Shown here: positions 11,801 to 22,100 of the stretch, in pieces
Layout of the letters: each line of letters starts with the position of its first letter
Numbering within the stretch: the first letter of the stretch is position 1
Origin: Pegea sp. RAD2-039
Taxonomy: Eukaryota > Chordata > Thaliacea > Salpida > Salpidae
DNA: 64,000 nucleotides
NCBI GenBank assembly: GCA_034620365.1
Contig: JAQGEQ010000084.1
Span: 1,860,001-1,924,000, forward strand
Direction of reading: 5' to 3'
The notes under the pieces: model-generated
What the model was told of the DNA's origin: nothing
Seen by the model: the letters and a program-made list of their open reading frames with translations, nothing else
Database searches by the model: none
Program-made: the position numbers and the translations under genes

Positions 11801-13998
11801 GTTCAAGACCCCAAATCCCGCGAAGAATTGATCGAAAAAGCGACGAGTTGTGAAAAGAAGTGCAATGAGTTAGATGAGATGATCAAACGAGGATTAGGAG
11901 GCACTTCTAAGGTAGATCTTCATCTTAAGATCAAGATAAAATTAAAGATTAAATGATGTAGGCAAAAGAGCTTGCTGAAGATTTGAAGGAAGATTTGAAG
12001 GTGTTACAAACAATGATGAAGAAAGCGATGGTGGGGTTGGTTGCTGATGAATTTGCTGATTCATCACTGGCTCTTAAACAACTGAATGCGGCTGCCCTGG
12101 TTGGCAAGTCCACTCCCAATAGGTTGCCACATCTGTGTCTCATATCGATTTGTAAATGATAATTATCAGGGAAGAAGTATATGATGAAAAAGCAGACGTC
12201 TTCCAGAAGCAAGCAAATAAATTGACGAAGTTAGGAAAGCAAGCTGTTGCTCAAAGCTCTTTCGGTGCTGAAAAGAAGTTGAAAGAAGTAGATCAGACTA
12301 CTAAGAAGATTAACGATCTCACAACACAGGTAAATATGGTTTCGATGAATTGTTTGATGATACTTGATGCTTCAGGTGGTTACTGCTGGTAGGATCGTGC
12401 TCCAGCAACCTGAAAATGATCTTGCTAAGCAACACTTCAAAGCTCTACAAGGTGAGTGTGTCCCAGATGATGAACCATTAAAGATGTTGATCATTGACAG
12501 ATGAGTGGAGTGAGAATATGGACCGACTTACTGAACAAGTGGACAATGCTGTGGACGTTGCTGAGTTCCTTAAATGCTCCGAGAAAGGAATTTACAAAGA
12601 AAAGGAGAAATGTGATGGAGCAATGGATGATAATGACATCCTCACCGCCCTCAACTCAGCTGGCAACATGGCCAAGAGGGCAGAACGAATCGTGATTGCT
12701 GGCAAACGTGAAATGGACAACACTGATGATCCTGTATACGTGTCAAATGTACCAGCCCCTGTCCTAGCCATTTCTATTTATCTAATTATCTGTCTGATTA
12801 CAGTTGAAGACCGGTTTGATGAAATTAAATGGGACCATTCCACAAATGGTCAATGCCACTCGTGGTTATGTCCAATCACGTGGTGCGGACCAACATGCAA
12901 AAGAAGTTGTCAAAAGTTAGTGGTCACATTCAGTTGGTTGATTTATTCAAATTGCTTGTCCATAGAACGGACTGATGATCTGGTCCACGCTGTCTCGGAT
13001 ATCAGGACTACAGTTGAAGCGAGATTGATTGAAGAGCAAATGATGAACTTACCTCCCCCACCCCCACCACCACCGGTTAGCTTCACGTCCTTCCCACGTC
13101 CCATTCTCTTATCTGGACTCATCACAGGTCGAGGACGAGCCCCTGCCCCCATTACCGCCAGCTCCATCGGATAATTCACTTCCGTCGCGACCTCCTGTAC
13201 CGGAAGAGGAAGACTTCCCGGAAGTGGAAGTGACTGAAGGAGCGGAACGCGAAGAAACGATGATGAAGGCGGCTAAGGAGCTTCACGACGAAGCGAAGCA
13301 GTGGGAGAGTCAGGTAACCTAGCAACGCACCTCGAGCCACGTCACTCGCTTACTGCAAGTGCTTGTTGTCAGGGTAACAGCATCATCATAGCAGCCAAAA
13401 GAATGGCGTGTCTGATGGCAAAGATGTCAAGTTTGGTGGGAAGTGGAACGGGAAAGAAGAGTGAGCTGATCAGGTTTGTAGTGATGTCACAACTGATGAC
13501 GTCATTTGTCGATTTTTGATGACGAAATGGTTTTTAGTTGCGCTAAAGAAATCGCGAAAGCTTCTGCGGAAGTGACCAAATTAGCCAATGAGGTTGCTAA
13601 CAAGTGTACAGATAAACGTATACGAGTTGACATGATCAAAGTACGGTGACGTCACTACCCGCAAACGCGCGTACGCTTATTTCGATTATTTTCAGACTCT
13701 TGAAAGAATTCCTACAGTTAGTACTCAATTGAGAATCCTTTCAACTGTGAAAGCTGCTTCTCTTGGAGATTCGACTGATATGAGTAAAGATGATGAAGAT
13801 GCAGCTCAACAAGCCACTGAGTTGTTGGTTCATAATGCTCAGAATTTGATGATGGCTGTCAAAGATACGGTCAGTTACTCTTCATCTGAACACTTTTATC
13901 ATTTTCTTCTTCATCAGGTTAAATATGCCGAAGCTGCGTCTATAAGAATAAGAACAGATGCTGGAGTGAAAATCCGCTGGATCCGACGAACCTCTTAG
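8872..13998 (+). CDS. VCL: Vinculin (23 coding exons)
   Basis: Actin-binding adaptor of cell-matrix and cell-cell junctions. Its head binds talin and alpha-catenin, and its tail binds F-actin and acidic lipids. Exons: 8872-9039, 9096-9166, 9217-9367, 9886-9994, 10126-10248, 10502-10616, 10680-10819, 10875-11013, 11067-11220, 11268-11464, 11515-11650, 11702-11911, 11962-12122, 12170-12329, 12376-12451, 12501-12748, 12804-12915, 12966-13075, 13128-13313, 13373-13473, 13538-13640, 13696-13869, 13918-13998. These total 3225 nt, giving 1074 aa (human non-muscle form: 1066). Visible: N-terminus [16 protein letters not shown], head marker [14 protein letters not shown], repeats with WLANPN and [19 protein letters not shown], an eight-proline run at about 853-860 with a further Pro-rich linker, then the tail helical bundle with [18 protein letters not shown] and CTDKRIR. 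Introns are mostly 47-60 bp. The end ...[15 protein letters not shown] lacks the extra terminal residues of vertebrate vinculin. An AATAAA lies at 14239-14244. Confidence 0.95.
9368..9885 (+). other. Long vinculin intron 3 with a less AT-rich island
   Basis: This is the longest VCL intron (518 bp, against mostly about 50 bp elsewhere). Within it, about 9600-9780 is visibly less AT-rich than its flanks and includes a run of roughly 39 codons without a stop. I do not recognise the translation on either strand. It may be the remnant of an inserted repeat. No splice sites suggest a skipped exon. Confidence 0.25.
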
Positions 13999-15417
13999 AT
14001 TCTTTTTACTTTGTAAATAGCTCCAGTTAATAATCATGTATTTTTCACGGATTTTTTTGGGCAAAATCACATTTCAGATTTAATTTCTGTTATATATAGA
14101 AAGATCAGATCAGAGTTTTTATATTTCGAATTTTTTTTAATCTCTTATTTTCTATGAAGTAGTGAGAAGCACTTAAAATATGTTACAGTTTTATGTTAAT
14201 TAACTTTCTCTTTGAAGAGATAATACTTTATCCAGAGAAATAAATCTCTATTTGAACTATTTTCAATGTTTTAAAAGATAATATGAAAGTTAGTCAGGTG
14301 TTACGTTTCCATAAAAACTTCTCTAATCTTCACTTGAAGTAATGTTAAATGGTAGGCAAGTAAATACATGATACTCATGTATTATATCATTTACTGAACC
14401 TGTTTTTTAAACGATAAAATTCTTTCTGATCAAATTCTAGATAGTAGATATCAAAATTTTACAGAAAAATACTTCTGTTAATGTTAATCATTTGATGTTG
14501 ATCTTAAGTCTTTGCCATCAACATGATCTTAGTAAACTTGTCCAAGTCTCTTTCGGCTATATTTGTATCTTCATGAAAACCTTTAACCCTGTTGATGAAA
14601 CTAAAACAAAGTTTGAATTTTATTAACTTGTTTATCAAGTTGATTTTTATTAGAAAATCCTTTCGGCAAATTTCTCGACAGGATTAGTAAGCTTGATCAC
14701 TAATTTCAAAATTAGCTCTTATTTATAATAAATCAAATTTTACCTAATATTTTTAAATTTTGTTTAATGTCCACGGAAATAAAACTTGTAAATAATCGAA
14801 TAGCGCCAATATTTTGTTGGGAAATGTGAATTAGATGAACATCACAATAAAAAACTGGGTTAAGGAAACATCAATTAGCTCGAGCTCTGGAACTTCTTTC
14901 CTCTAGAGCACACACATTTCTATGAAATATAATTGGGTCAATTTAGACCTATCAAGTTTATCAGTAGTCAAGACCAAGAATTAGATAAATAATCTCAAAA
15001 TGCCAGCCTCACTAACCGACCTTGTACTTAGTGCAAGAAAGTACTAAGTCTGTTTTACGCCGTGCGCAACAAAATATGGACTTGAAAATATCAACAAAAT
15101 ATTGAATTTGTATTTTTTGCTTTTAGGTACTTGCTCAATTATCATGGTTTCAAAAAAGTTTTTTTTTATACTATTTCTTCTTTTTATTAGTTTTAAATAA
15201 ACAAGTAGTATAAATTATTTCTTATAATTAAACTTTTTAAGAATTGTGGATGAGGAACTCTTGAGCAAAGATTTTTTTAGAGCTTTTAAGTCTGAAGTAC
15301 CAGATGGATAGAAGTAAATGGCCGATACTTTCTCAATACCATAGGGTTTGCTTCTCCCGAAGAAGAGTGATACGTGTGATAATTAATACTAGGTAGCGTG
15401 GTATAAATTATTTTTGA
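13999..15417. other. VCL 3' flank and intergenic DNA
   Basis: The AATAAA at 14239-14244 is a plausible VCL polyadenylation signal. Beyond it the DNA is AT-rich, with a few less AT-rich patches (for example 14870-15065). No gene, RNA or repeat was recognised. Confidence 0.35.
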
Positions 15418-15508
15418 CGACGATGTTGGATTCGAATCCAGGCATTCAAGGTACACTGGATTGACAACTACTGATTTAACGACCCAACCACTCGTCTATC
15501 TCGTCGCT
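15418..15508 (-). repeat. Decayed tRNA(Ser/Leu)-like sequence, possible head of a tRNA-derived SINE
   Basis: On the minus strand an A-box-like string (TAGACGAGTGGTTGGG) lies just inside the 5' end and a B-box-like string (GGATTCGAATCC, 15429-15440) near the 3' end. GACGA near 15506 can pair with TCGTC near 15420 as an acceptor stem, and GAC/GTC can form the D stem. The length of about 90 nt and the GAGTGGTT core fit class II (Ser/Leu) tRNAs. The anticodon stem does not fold well, and the B box carries an extra A against the GGTTCGAATCC consensus, so this is a pseudogene or SINE head rather than a working tRNA. The flanking body at 15300-15417 may belong to the same element. Confidence 0.4.
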
Positions 15509-17857
15509 TTAAACAGTATGAAACAGATAGTAAAGAAAAACAATTTTCATAAACAAAGTGGTACTTAAAGAAAAGAAAAAGTAATAAAAACAATTTATGT
15601 TTCAAGTACAATAAAAAAAGCTTTACTGGATATTCTTTAAAATTATAAAATGTAGCCTATTTATACTTTTCAACATATACACAGTTTTTTATGTCAAGCA
15701 TAGTTAAGATTGTACAACCAAGCCATCAGTATACTTTGCATCACATATGATCTAGTACTTTGAGGGCCTAAGCAGCTGAAAAACACTTTCTAAAATTGAA
15801 TAAACATATTTTTGAACAAAAGCTTATTAAAGTTGTTTTGGAGTGATTATTTTGGCTTGATTTTACATCCTGTTCATAACAAAATTATTAGATAAAATAA
15901 TATTTTTGAATATAAATGTTTCATCAACTTGGAATAAAGTTTTATTACCACTGAAGATCTAAACATTCTCGGCCACTTTTGATGTATAAGAAAATATGTT
16001 GAGAGCTATATTTTGGTTTCATAGGAGCTTTTACAGACTAAGCTGCTAAAACGATTTGATTAGCTTATATTTCGCCAACAGAAAATTCATGTCATTTTTT
16101 TTGAAGTTTTTATAATGATGCTTGGTATAATGGAAAACAGAAGATTATCCGCAGCATAACATGCTAATTAGAGAAGCGAGGCTTTAGATTACTGTTAAGG
16201 AAACCAGCCCTACTGTGCAGATGGCTTAGAGCTGCGCGGTGTTATTTGTGCTATATTGTGCGCAGTATTGAATGTAATAAAGCTTACTAAATGGGCTGTT
16301 ATTATTTCAACTATCACTTTCTCAAAAGTTTGAATTATTTATGACGTAACGTTTGGTCCAATGTACAAGATTGTCAAAGTCTAAAACAAAAAAACTAGTC
16401 GTAAATAATGAGATACAAAATTAGCCAAAACGAGAATGTTTATTGATAATATTAAAACTATATTTATGTTTTAAAAAAGTATGAACTATTAGAAAAATTA
16501 ATAACAAGTTATAAACTTATATACTTTGATTAAAAGCAGCAATTTAAATGTGTTTAGGTTTAAACAATTCTTAGAAAAATATGTTGAAGGAGTTTAACAA
16601 TTTTAATTAATTGTATTACGCTCATCGTTTATCAGGGCTACTTATTATTCTCATAAATACTTATCTGTTTTTTTATGATATCTTGTTTATATATAAACGA
16701 CATATTTCTTTCGCGCCACAATGGAAGAAATATTTCACAAGCTCGCGCCATGTACAGATACACGGCATGCTACACTTAGGGTTAATATCTAGGCTTGTCC
16801 ACGTTGTCGATTGAGCTTCTTACAGTTGTTCTTTGAACAAAAGCTATTAGATTCCTTCTGTATATTAGAAATCAATAATTATAACTTTTTTATTCTGCTA
16901 GTTTATATGATTTTGTATTTATTTAGACTGTAATTTATCAATAATTGCTTGCTATTTTACTTTTGCTTTTTTAAATTGTTCAATTTATTTAGAAGCAGAT
17001 GTTTTATAAAATAACTGTGATTTGTACATTATCTTTTTTATTACAAGTTTAAAACTTAAACATAATAAAAGCAACAGGCAGTGCTTAGTTACGAAATATT
17101 TTAATATAATATTATATCTCTTACTAGGATACATTTTTTAACTTATTTTCATATGCTTTTCTAAAATGTAATGTCCTATTTTATTTGCTTTAGCTTTTAT
17201 ATTATATAACTTCAACTAAGCTGGTATATAATATATATATAGTTTGCAAATGGTTTTGATGATGGTTTTAGCTTTGTCAGTTATAATTTCTACTTTCATA
17301 ACTCTAAAACTTATTATTCAATATTGTGTATATCAGTTATTATATTAATCTCATCATTTCAAAAGAATGTGTGCTTAAATTAAATGGTTATATATTTCTT
17401 ATTTATAATAATAAAAACTTTTGTTTATTATGATATATGTTTACTTAATTTTTTGAGACCATATATGCTTATTGTTAGCACAGCTAGTTAAATTTGTTTA
17501 TATATTAAAATTTAAGTTAAATCAAGTATATTTAATTTTATGTATAATATAATACTTGTTCATGTTGATTATCATTTAAAGTTAGGCTTAAAAAAGTAGA
17601 TTTAGATGGTTTTCATGTTATATAAAGTTAAATAGAATTTTTGTTAAAAACTTGTTCTAAGTTTATTTTTGCAACAACAGTTTGAAATAAAGTCAGAAAA
17701 AGTTACCTTTAAATGCCCATAAATTTTAAGTATTGCTATCATTTTATAACTTTATTATTTGAACTTTATTTTGCTCATTACTAGTTGGCTCATTGTATTT
17801 TTTGCTTTAATTACTTGGTCTTATTTATTCAATTGTTATTTTTATACAGGAATGGCT
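15509..17857. other. Intergenic AT-rich region
   Basis: No gene recognised. Slightly less AT-rich patches occur at about 16150-16280 and 16700-16820, but neither matches a known family or RNA. A short alternating TA tract lies near 17225-17242. Confidence 0.35.
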
Positions 17858-18138
17858 TATGAGTTTTCATTTGATTGGTTGAATTATGATTTTTCATTTG
17901 ATTGGTTAAATTATGAGTTTTCATTTGATTGGTTAAATTATGATTTTTCATTTGATTGGTTAAATTATGATTTTTCATTTGATTGGTTAAATTATGATTT
18001 TTCATTTGATTGGTTAAATTATGATTTTTCATTTGATTGGTTAAATTATGATTTTTCATTTGATTGGTTAAATTATGATTTTTCATTTGATTGGTTAAAT
18101 TATGATTTTTCATTTGATTGGTTAAATTATGATTTTTT
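17858..18138. repeat. 27-bp tandem repeat (minisatellite), 10 full units plus a partial unit
   Basis: Ten consecutive 27-bp units run from 17858 to 18127, followed by a partial unit. In one + strand frame each unit reads YDFSFDWLN, with E instead of D in units 1 and 3. The last seven units are identical. The frame is open from about 17759 to 18184 on the + strand, and a repeat frame is also open on the minus strand (MKNHNLTNQ units). Both follow from a unit length divisible by three with no stop, so I do not call a protein. The array lies about 1.05 kb upstream of the PGC-1-like start codon. Near-identity of the units suggests recent expansion. Confidence 0.9.
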
Positions 18139-19190
18139 TAAAGTTGCAAACAAGATTTATAGAGAAAAGGCCTTTTCACTTTAATCAAAATATTCTTGTT
18201 TTATTTTGACATTTTGTTGTTGTTAATACTGGAAATATACAATATTAGAGAGTAGTAAATTTGTTTAAAGACTGTAATGTCAGATTAAAGGTCATTTTTC
18301 AAGGGTTTTTGTTCAGCTTAGACTAAAAATGCAAAATTTGTAACCTTAAATTGCTGGGAAATAATTGAACATTGATACATATGATTTAAAGTTTATTAAA
18401 TTCAAATTATAGTTAATAGTTTTAACATGTGTTAAATCTTTTTTAATTATTTAAAAAAAACGGTATAATTCAAGCGCCCTCTAGCGACAACCAGCTTTGC
18501 TGACGTAATTCTAAGCATGCGTTTTATGTGTGGTAGGCCTTGTACCACGTAGTCACTATCGTTTTAACCAAATTTCAAATAGCCAAATTTTAGTACCACG
18601 TGAATATAATTAAGCTGCAAATTTTATGTAATAAGTTTAATAGTTTTAAAAGCATAGTAAGTTTTTGAAATGATTTTTCTGATATTTTCTTGAGCAGTTT
18701 CTATTTTCATGTTGTCTGGCTAAAATTGTTTGAATTAATATTAGAAAGACATTGTGGTTTTGAAAGTTTTCAAAATTTTTAGTTATGTCAGCAGTTAGGG
18801 TAAAGTTGTATATTTTAAACTAAAATTATTATTTATAATTTCATAAAATTTTAAATAAATTTTTAATAATGCTGTTACAAATAGTTGTGAAAATTTATAA
18901 GTTGTGAAAATTTAATTACAAATAATTTACAAGTAAATTTAAAAAGAATTGTATATAGAATAGAACTGTTATGAATATTATTGCTTCAGAAAATTGAGGT
19001 TCATTTTATATTTAACTTTTATTTATATTTTTTACATTTTCCTAAATTTGTATAATTTGCACTATTTGAATTTTCGTTATTATTTGTTTATAAATAATTT
19101 AAAACAAATCAAATATTTTGTCAATAAAATTTATTCATTTTTTAGCAATAATTTTTCTTGGTATAGTTGTAATATAATCATAATGATATA
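18139..19190 (+). promoter_or_regulatory. Putative promoter and 5' flank of the PGC-1-like gene
   Basis: Within AT-rich DNA, 18470-18605 is noticeably less AT-rich and holds recognisable motifs. GCGCCCTCTAGCGACA at 18475-18490 resembles, on the reverse strand, the core of the CTCF consensus. TGACGTAA at 18502-18509 is a CRE-like half-palindrome. CACGTG at 18597-18602 is an E-box. A CREB-responsive CRE is well known in the mammalian PGC-1alpha promoter, but equivalence here is inference. The transcription start is not visible. An AG at 19165-19166 after a T-rich tract, 24 bp before the ATG, could be a 5' UTR acceptor. Confidence 0.3.
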
Positions 19191-22100
19191 ATGGCCATGT
19201 CATCGCCTGATCCAAACTGGACTTTCAAACCAGAACCCAGTATTTTAGATGAATTTGAAAACATGAATCCATTAAATGATAGCTCTTGTTTATGGAGTTT
19301 AAATTTTAAAGTATGTTTCAATAATATTTGGATTCTATTTTGATTTTTCTATTTGATTCTGTTATTGTGCTAAAGCTTAAGTATTTACTTGTAAATATTT
19401 TATTTAAATTATAGGATATGGAAGATATTGATGACTTTGGTGGTCTTCATAACAACATTATTGAAGCAGTAGAAGATGATATATGGTTGAACCAAATTCA
19501 ACCAAAAGACTTAGCTTTCAATGCATCAGATTTACCAGTCATTATAATTTTGCTTTTTATTTAACTTTGTTTTAGCAATAAACTAAATGTTTTATTTTCT
19601 TTTTTCTTCATCTATAAACTAATTGTTGTCTAATTGTTTTGGATCTTTGGGAAACAATAAAAAACTTTGAAAATTTTTATTTTATACAAACTTTGAAATT
19701 TGATCAAATCAATTTTTGTGTTTTCTTTTTAGGATTGGGATGATATTTATAAAGATAATGAAGCAGCATCTTCACCTGAAGACTTCATTCCTCTAAAATT
19801 AGAAAATATTGAAGGTATGGACTTCCAATTTACACCAGCAGATGAATTTGCATTTGATGATGAAAACTACCATCAACTACTTTCTCTGGATCAGATTCTT
19901 CCAAAAGAAAATTCTGAATCAGAGGTAGAGTGTTTAGATATTAGTTTATTAACAAGCTTTATGAAAAATTCATTAAACGATGAAGCCGTTAATTATTAAT
20001 TTGTAAATTTTAAGTGTAAATTAATTGTCAAAACTTATTAGAATATTTATTTTGTCTGATATATTGAAACTAGTGCTATAAACATGAGAGCCCTCTGTTA
20101 TTTCGCCAAATAAGTTTACAAAAATTGAATATAATAGTTAAAGATTTAAATTAATTGATATGATTTTCTCAGCTCAAAAAATATCTGTTGTCTCCTAAGA
20201 AGCCGGTTCAAAAAGACTTGAAAAGTTCTAAACCAAAAGTCAGTGAACAAATAGTTGTTAGAAAACAACAATCTAAGTTGATGTGATTGTAGAAACGAAA
20301 GCAGAATATGAAAAAGAACATCACTATCAGTAAATTGAAAAGTGGTCCTCAGAAGCTAGTGAAGAAGGTCGAAACAGAAACGTATACGGATAAGTCTCCA
20401 TCCAACGAATTGTTGAAGCAGTTAGCAACCAAGCCCACTGTTTGTGTTAATGGTTGGTACTTTCATGATTTTCCAATTAAATAGTTTTATATTTAAGTTT
20501 ATCATCACTGATTTCAAAAACTTATTTTTACAGATAAAGTTATCAAGAATGAAAGAAGTGTGTTAAATACTAGTAAATTGGTCCAACCATTAAAAAGGTA
20601 TATGTCTCGCCCCCTTCCACCAACCAAAGTTTTCATTTCTCTGATACATTTTGATTTATATATTTTCTTTTCTAACTATTCAATTAATTATTTGACTTTT
20701 TAAGCCATTAAATCAAGAACGAAGTAGTCTACCAACATATAATTTTTCATTTATTTATAGAAAATCTGTGATATCTGAAGCTACTCGAGATGCAAAGCTT
20801 GCTGAGTTTGGTAAGTCGCATTGTGATAAAATCATAACCACCAAAATTCGAGTAAAAAACATCTCAAGCTTTTTGTTATATCATCTTGATCTTCTTAACT
20901 TTCTTATAAGTCTGAATAAACTACAACTTTTATAAGAAACTTAAAATGCTTTGTTGTAGTCACTTGTGGAAGTATTTATGTCATTTTAAGCATAAGTTGT
21001 TTAATGTTGCTCACTACTTGCTGTTTCATCAAAGTTTTTTTTACAGCAAAAAAGAAGCAACCAATCCGAAGAGCAGCTAAACTAATTGATCCTCTTCCAA
21101 ATAAGCCGGTTGTCAAACAGAAAGTTAAACCAAATACTGAAGCTGCTTCTACTACCAAAGTCGCATTACCAGTAGTAGTTGGTCCAAACAAACTCGAAGA
21201 CCACGATTATTGTGTGGTGTTTCAATCAAACGATGAAAATGCTTCGTCGTTTCCGGATGACAAAGACCTACCTGCTGGTCTCATCCGAGTTAAAAGATTA
21301 CCTAATATCAAAAGTGCACCAACAACTCCCAGTAACTCCCCAAAAGCTCAACGTGGTTGTAAGCGAGTTACTAATTATATGATAACGAAAGATGGAAAAA
21401 TAGGATTAAAGTCACCCTTGGTTGGAGGCATTCTTGAAAAACCTAAAATTTATGAGTCACCGATTGAGGCGGCGAAGAATAAACGTAAAACTAAGATGGA
21501 TGTGAACCTGAAAAGTTTCGAGAAGTATCTGAAAAATATTAACACTGGTGTTACAAGTGACAAGACCTCGACATCAGGACATACCAGGGCCCCACAAAAT
21601 GGTTTTTGCCAGTTAAATGTGGGCGGCATGCTGCATACTGTTGCTGTGAATTCAGACTTCAATCAAATGAAAAATACTCCGGGAAACTTCAGTTCTCAAT
21701 CTTTACCCTCTTCACCAATGCTCAAAGAGACATTTGAAGATTTAGAATCTTCATCTGATCAATTAAGAGATCCCAGAGTCCCAAAAAGTATCAAAGCCGT
21801 GGATTTAGCTCGAGTAAAATATGAAGCAAAGAAACCTCGAGCACGCGGAAGATCTAGTAGTAGAGGCTCTTTTCCCCTCGTCAAAGTCATCCCATCCTCT
21901 AATGGAGTCCCTGATCAAAGCCGATCACTAACTGTTGCCATGAGAGGTGCTGAAGACGACCAAAAACGAATATTCAGTTTGCAGAAGAATGTAAGATTAC
22001 CCACCCGACTACGATGATCAAATTATCGATTTTATTTTCCAGGTTAAAGATGAAGTGGCGCGAAAGAAACTGATCGATAATGTTTGTGACACAGTGACTG

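Noticed and set aside
12943-13179. Minus-strand frame across the vinculin proline-rich exons
   Set aside because: Antisense shadow of CCN-rich coding DNA, producing a glycine run.
15020-15050. Small inverted repeat ACTTAGT...ACTAAGT
   Set aside because: A 7-bp stem is expected by chance and does not extend to a microRNA-like or terminator-like structure.
16611-16814. 67-codon hydrophobic frame
   Set aside because: No ATG at the frame start (it begins with a TTG codon), no resemblance to a family and typical of chance in AT-rich DNA.
17759-18184. 141-residue frame made of YDFSFDWLN repeats
   Set aside because: It arises from a 27-bp tandem array with no stop in the unit. The opposite strand is open too, the frame does not begin with an ATG (its first codon is TTG), and there is no flanking coding signal. 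Described as a repeat instead.
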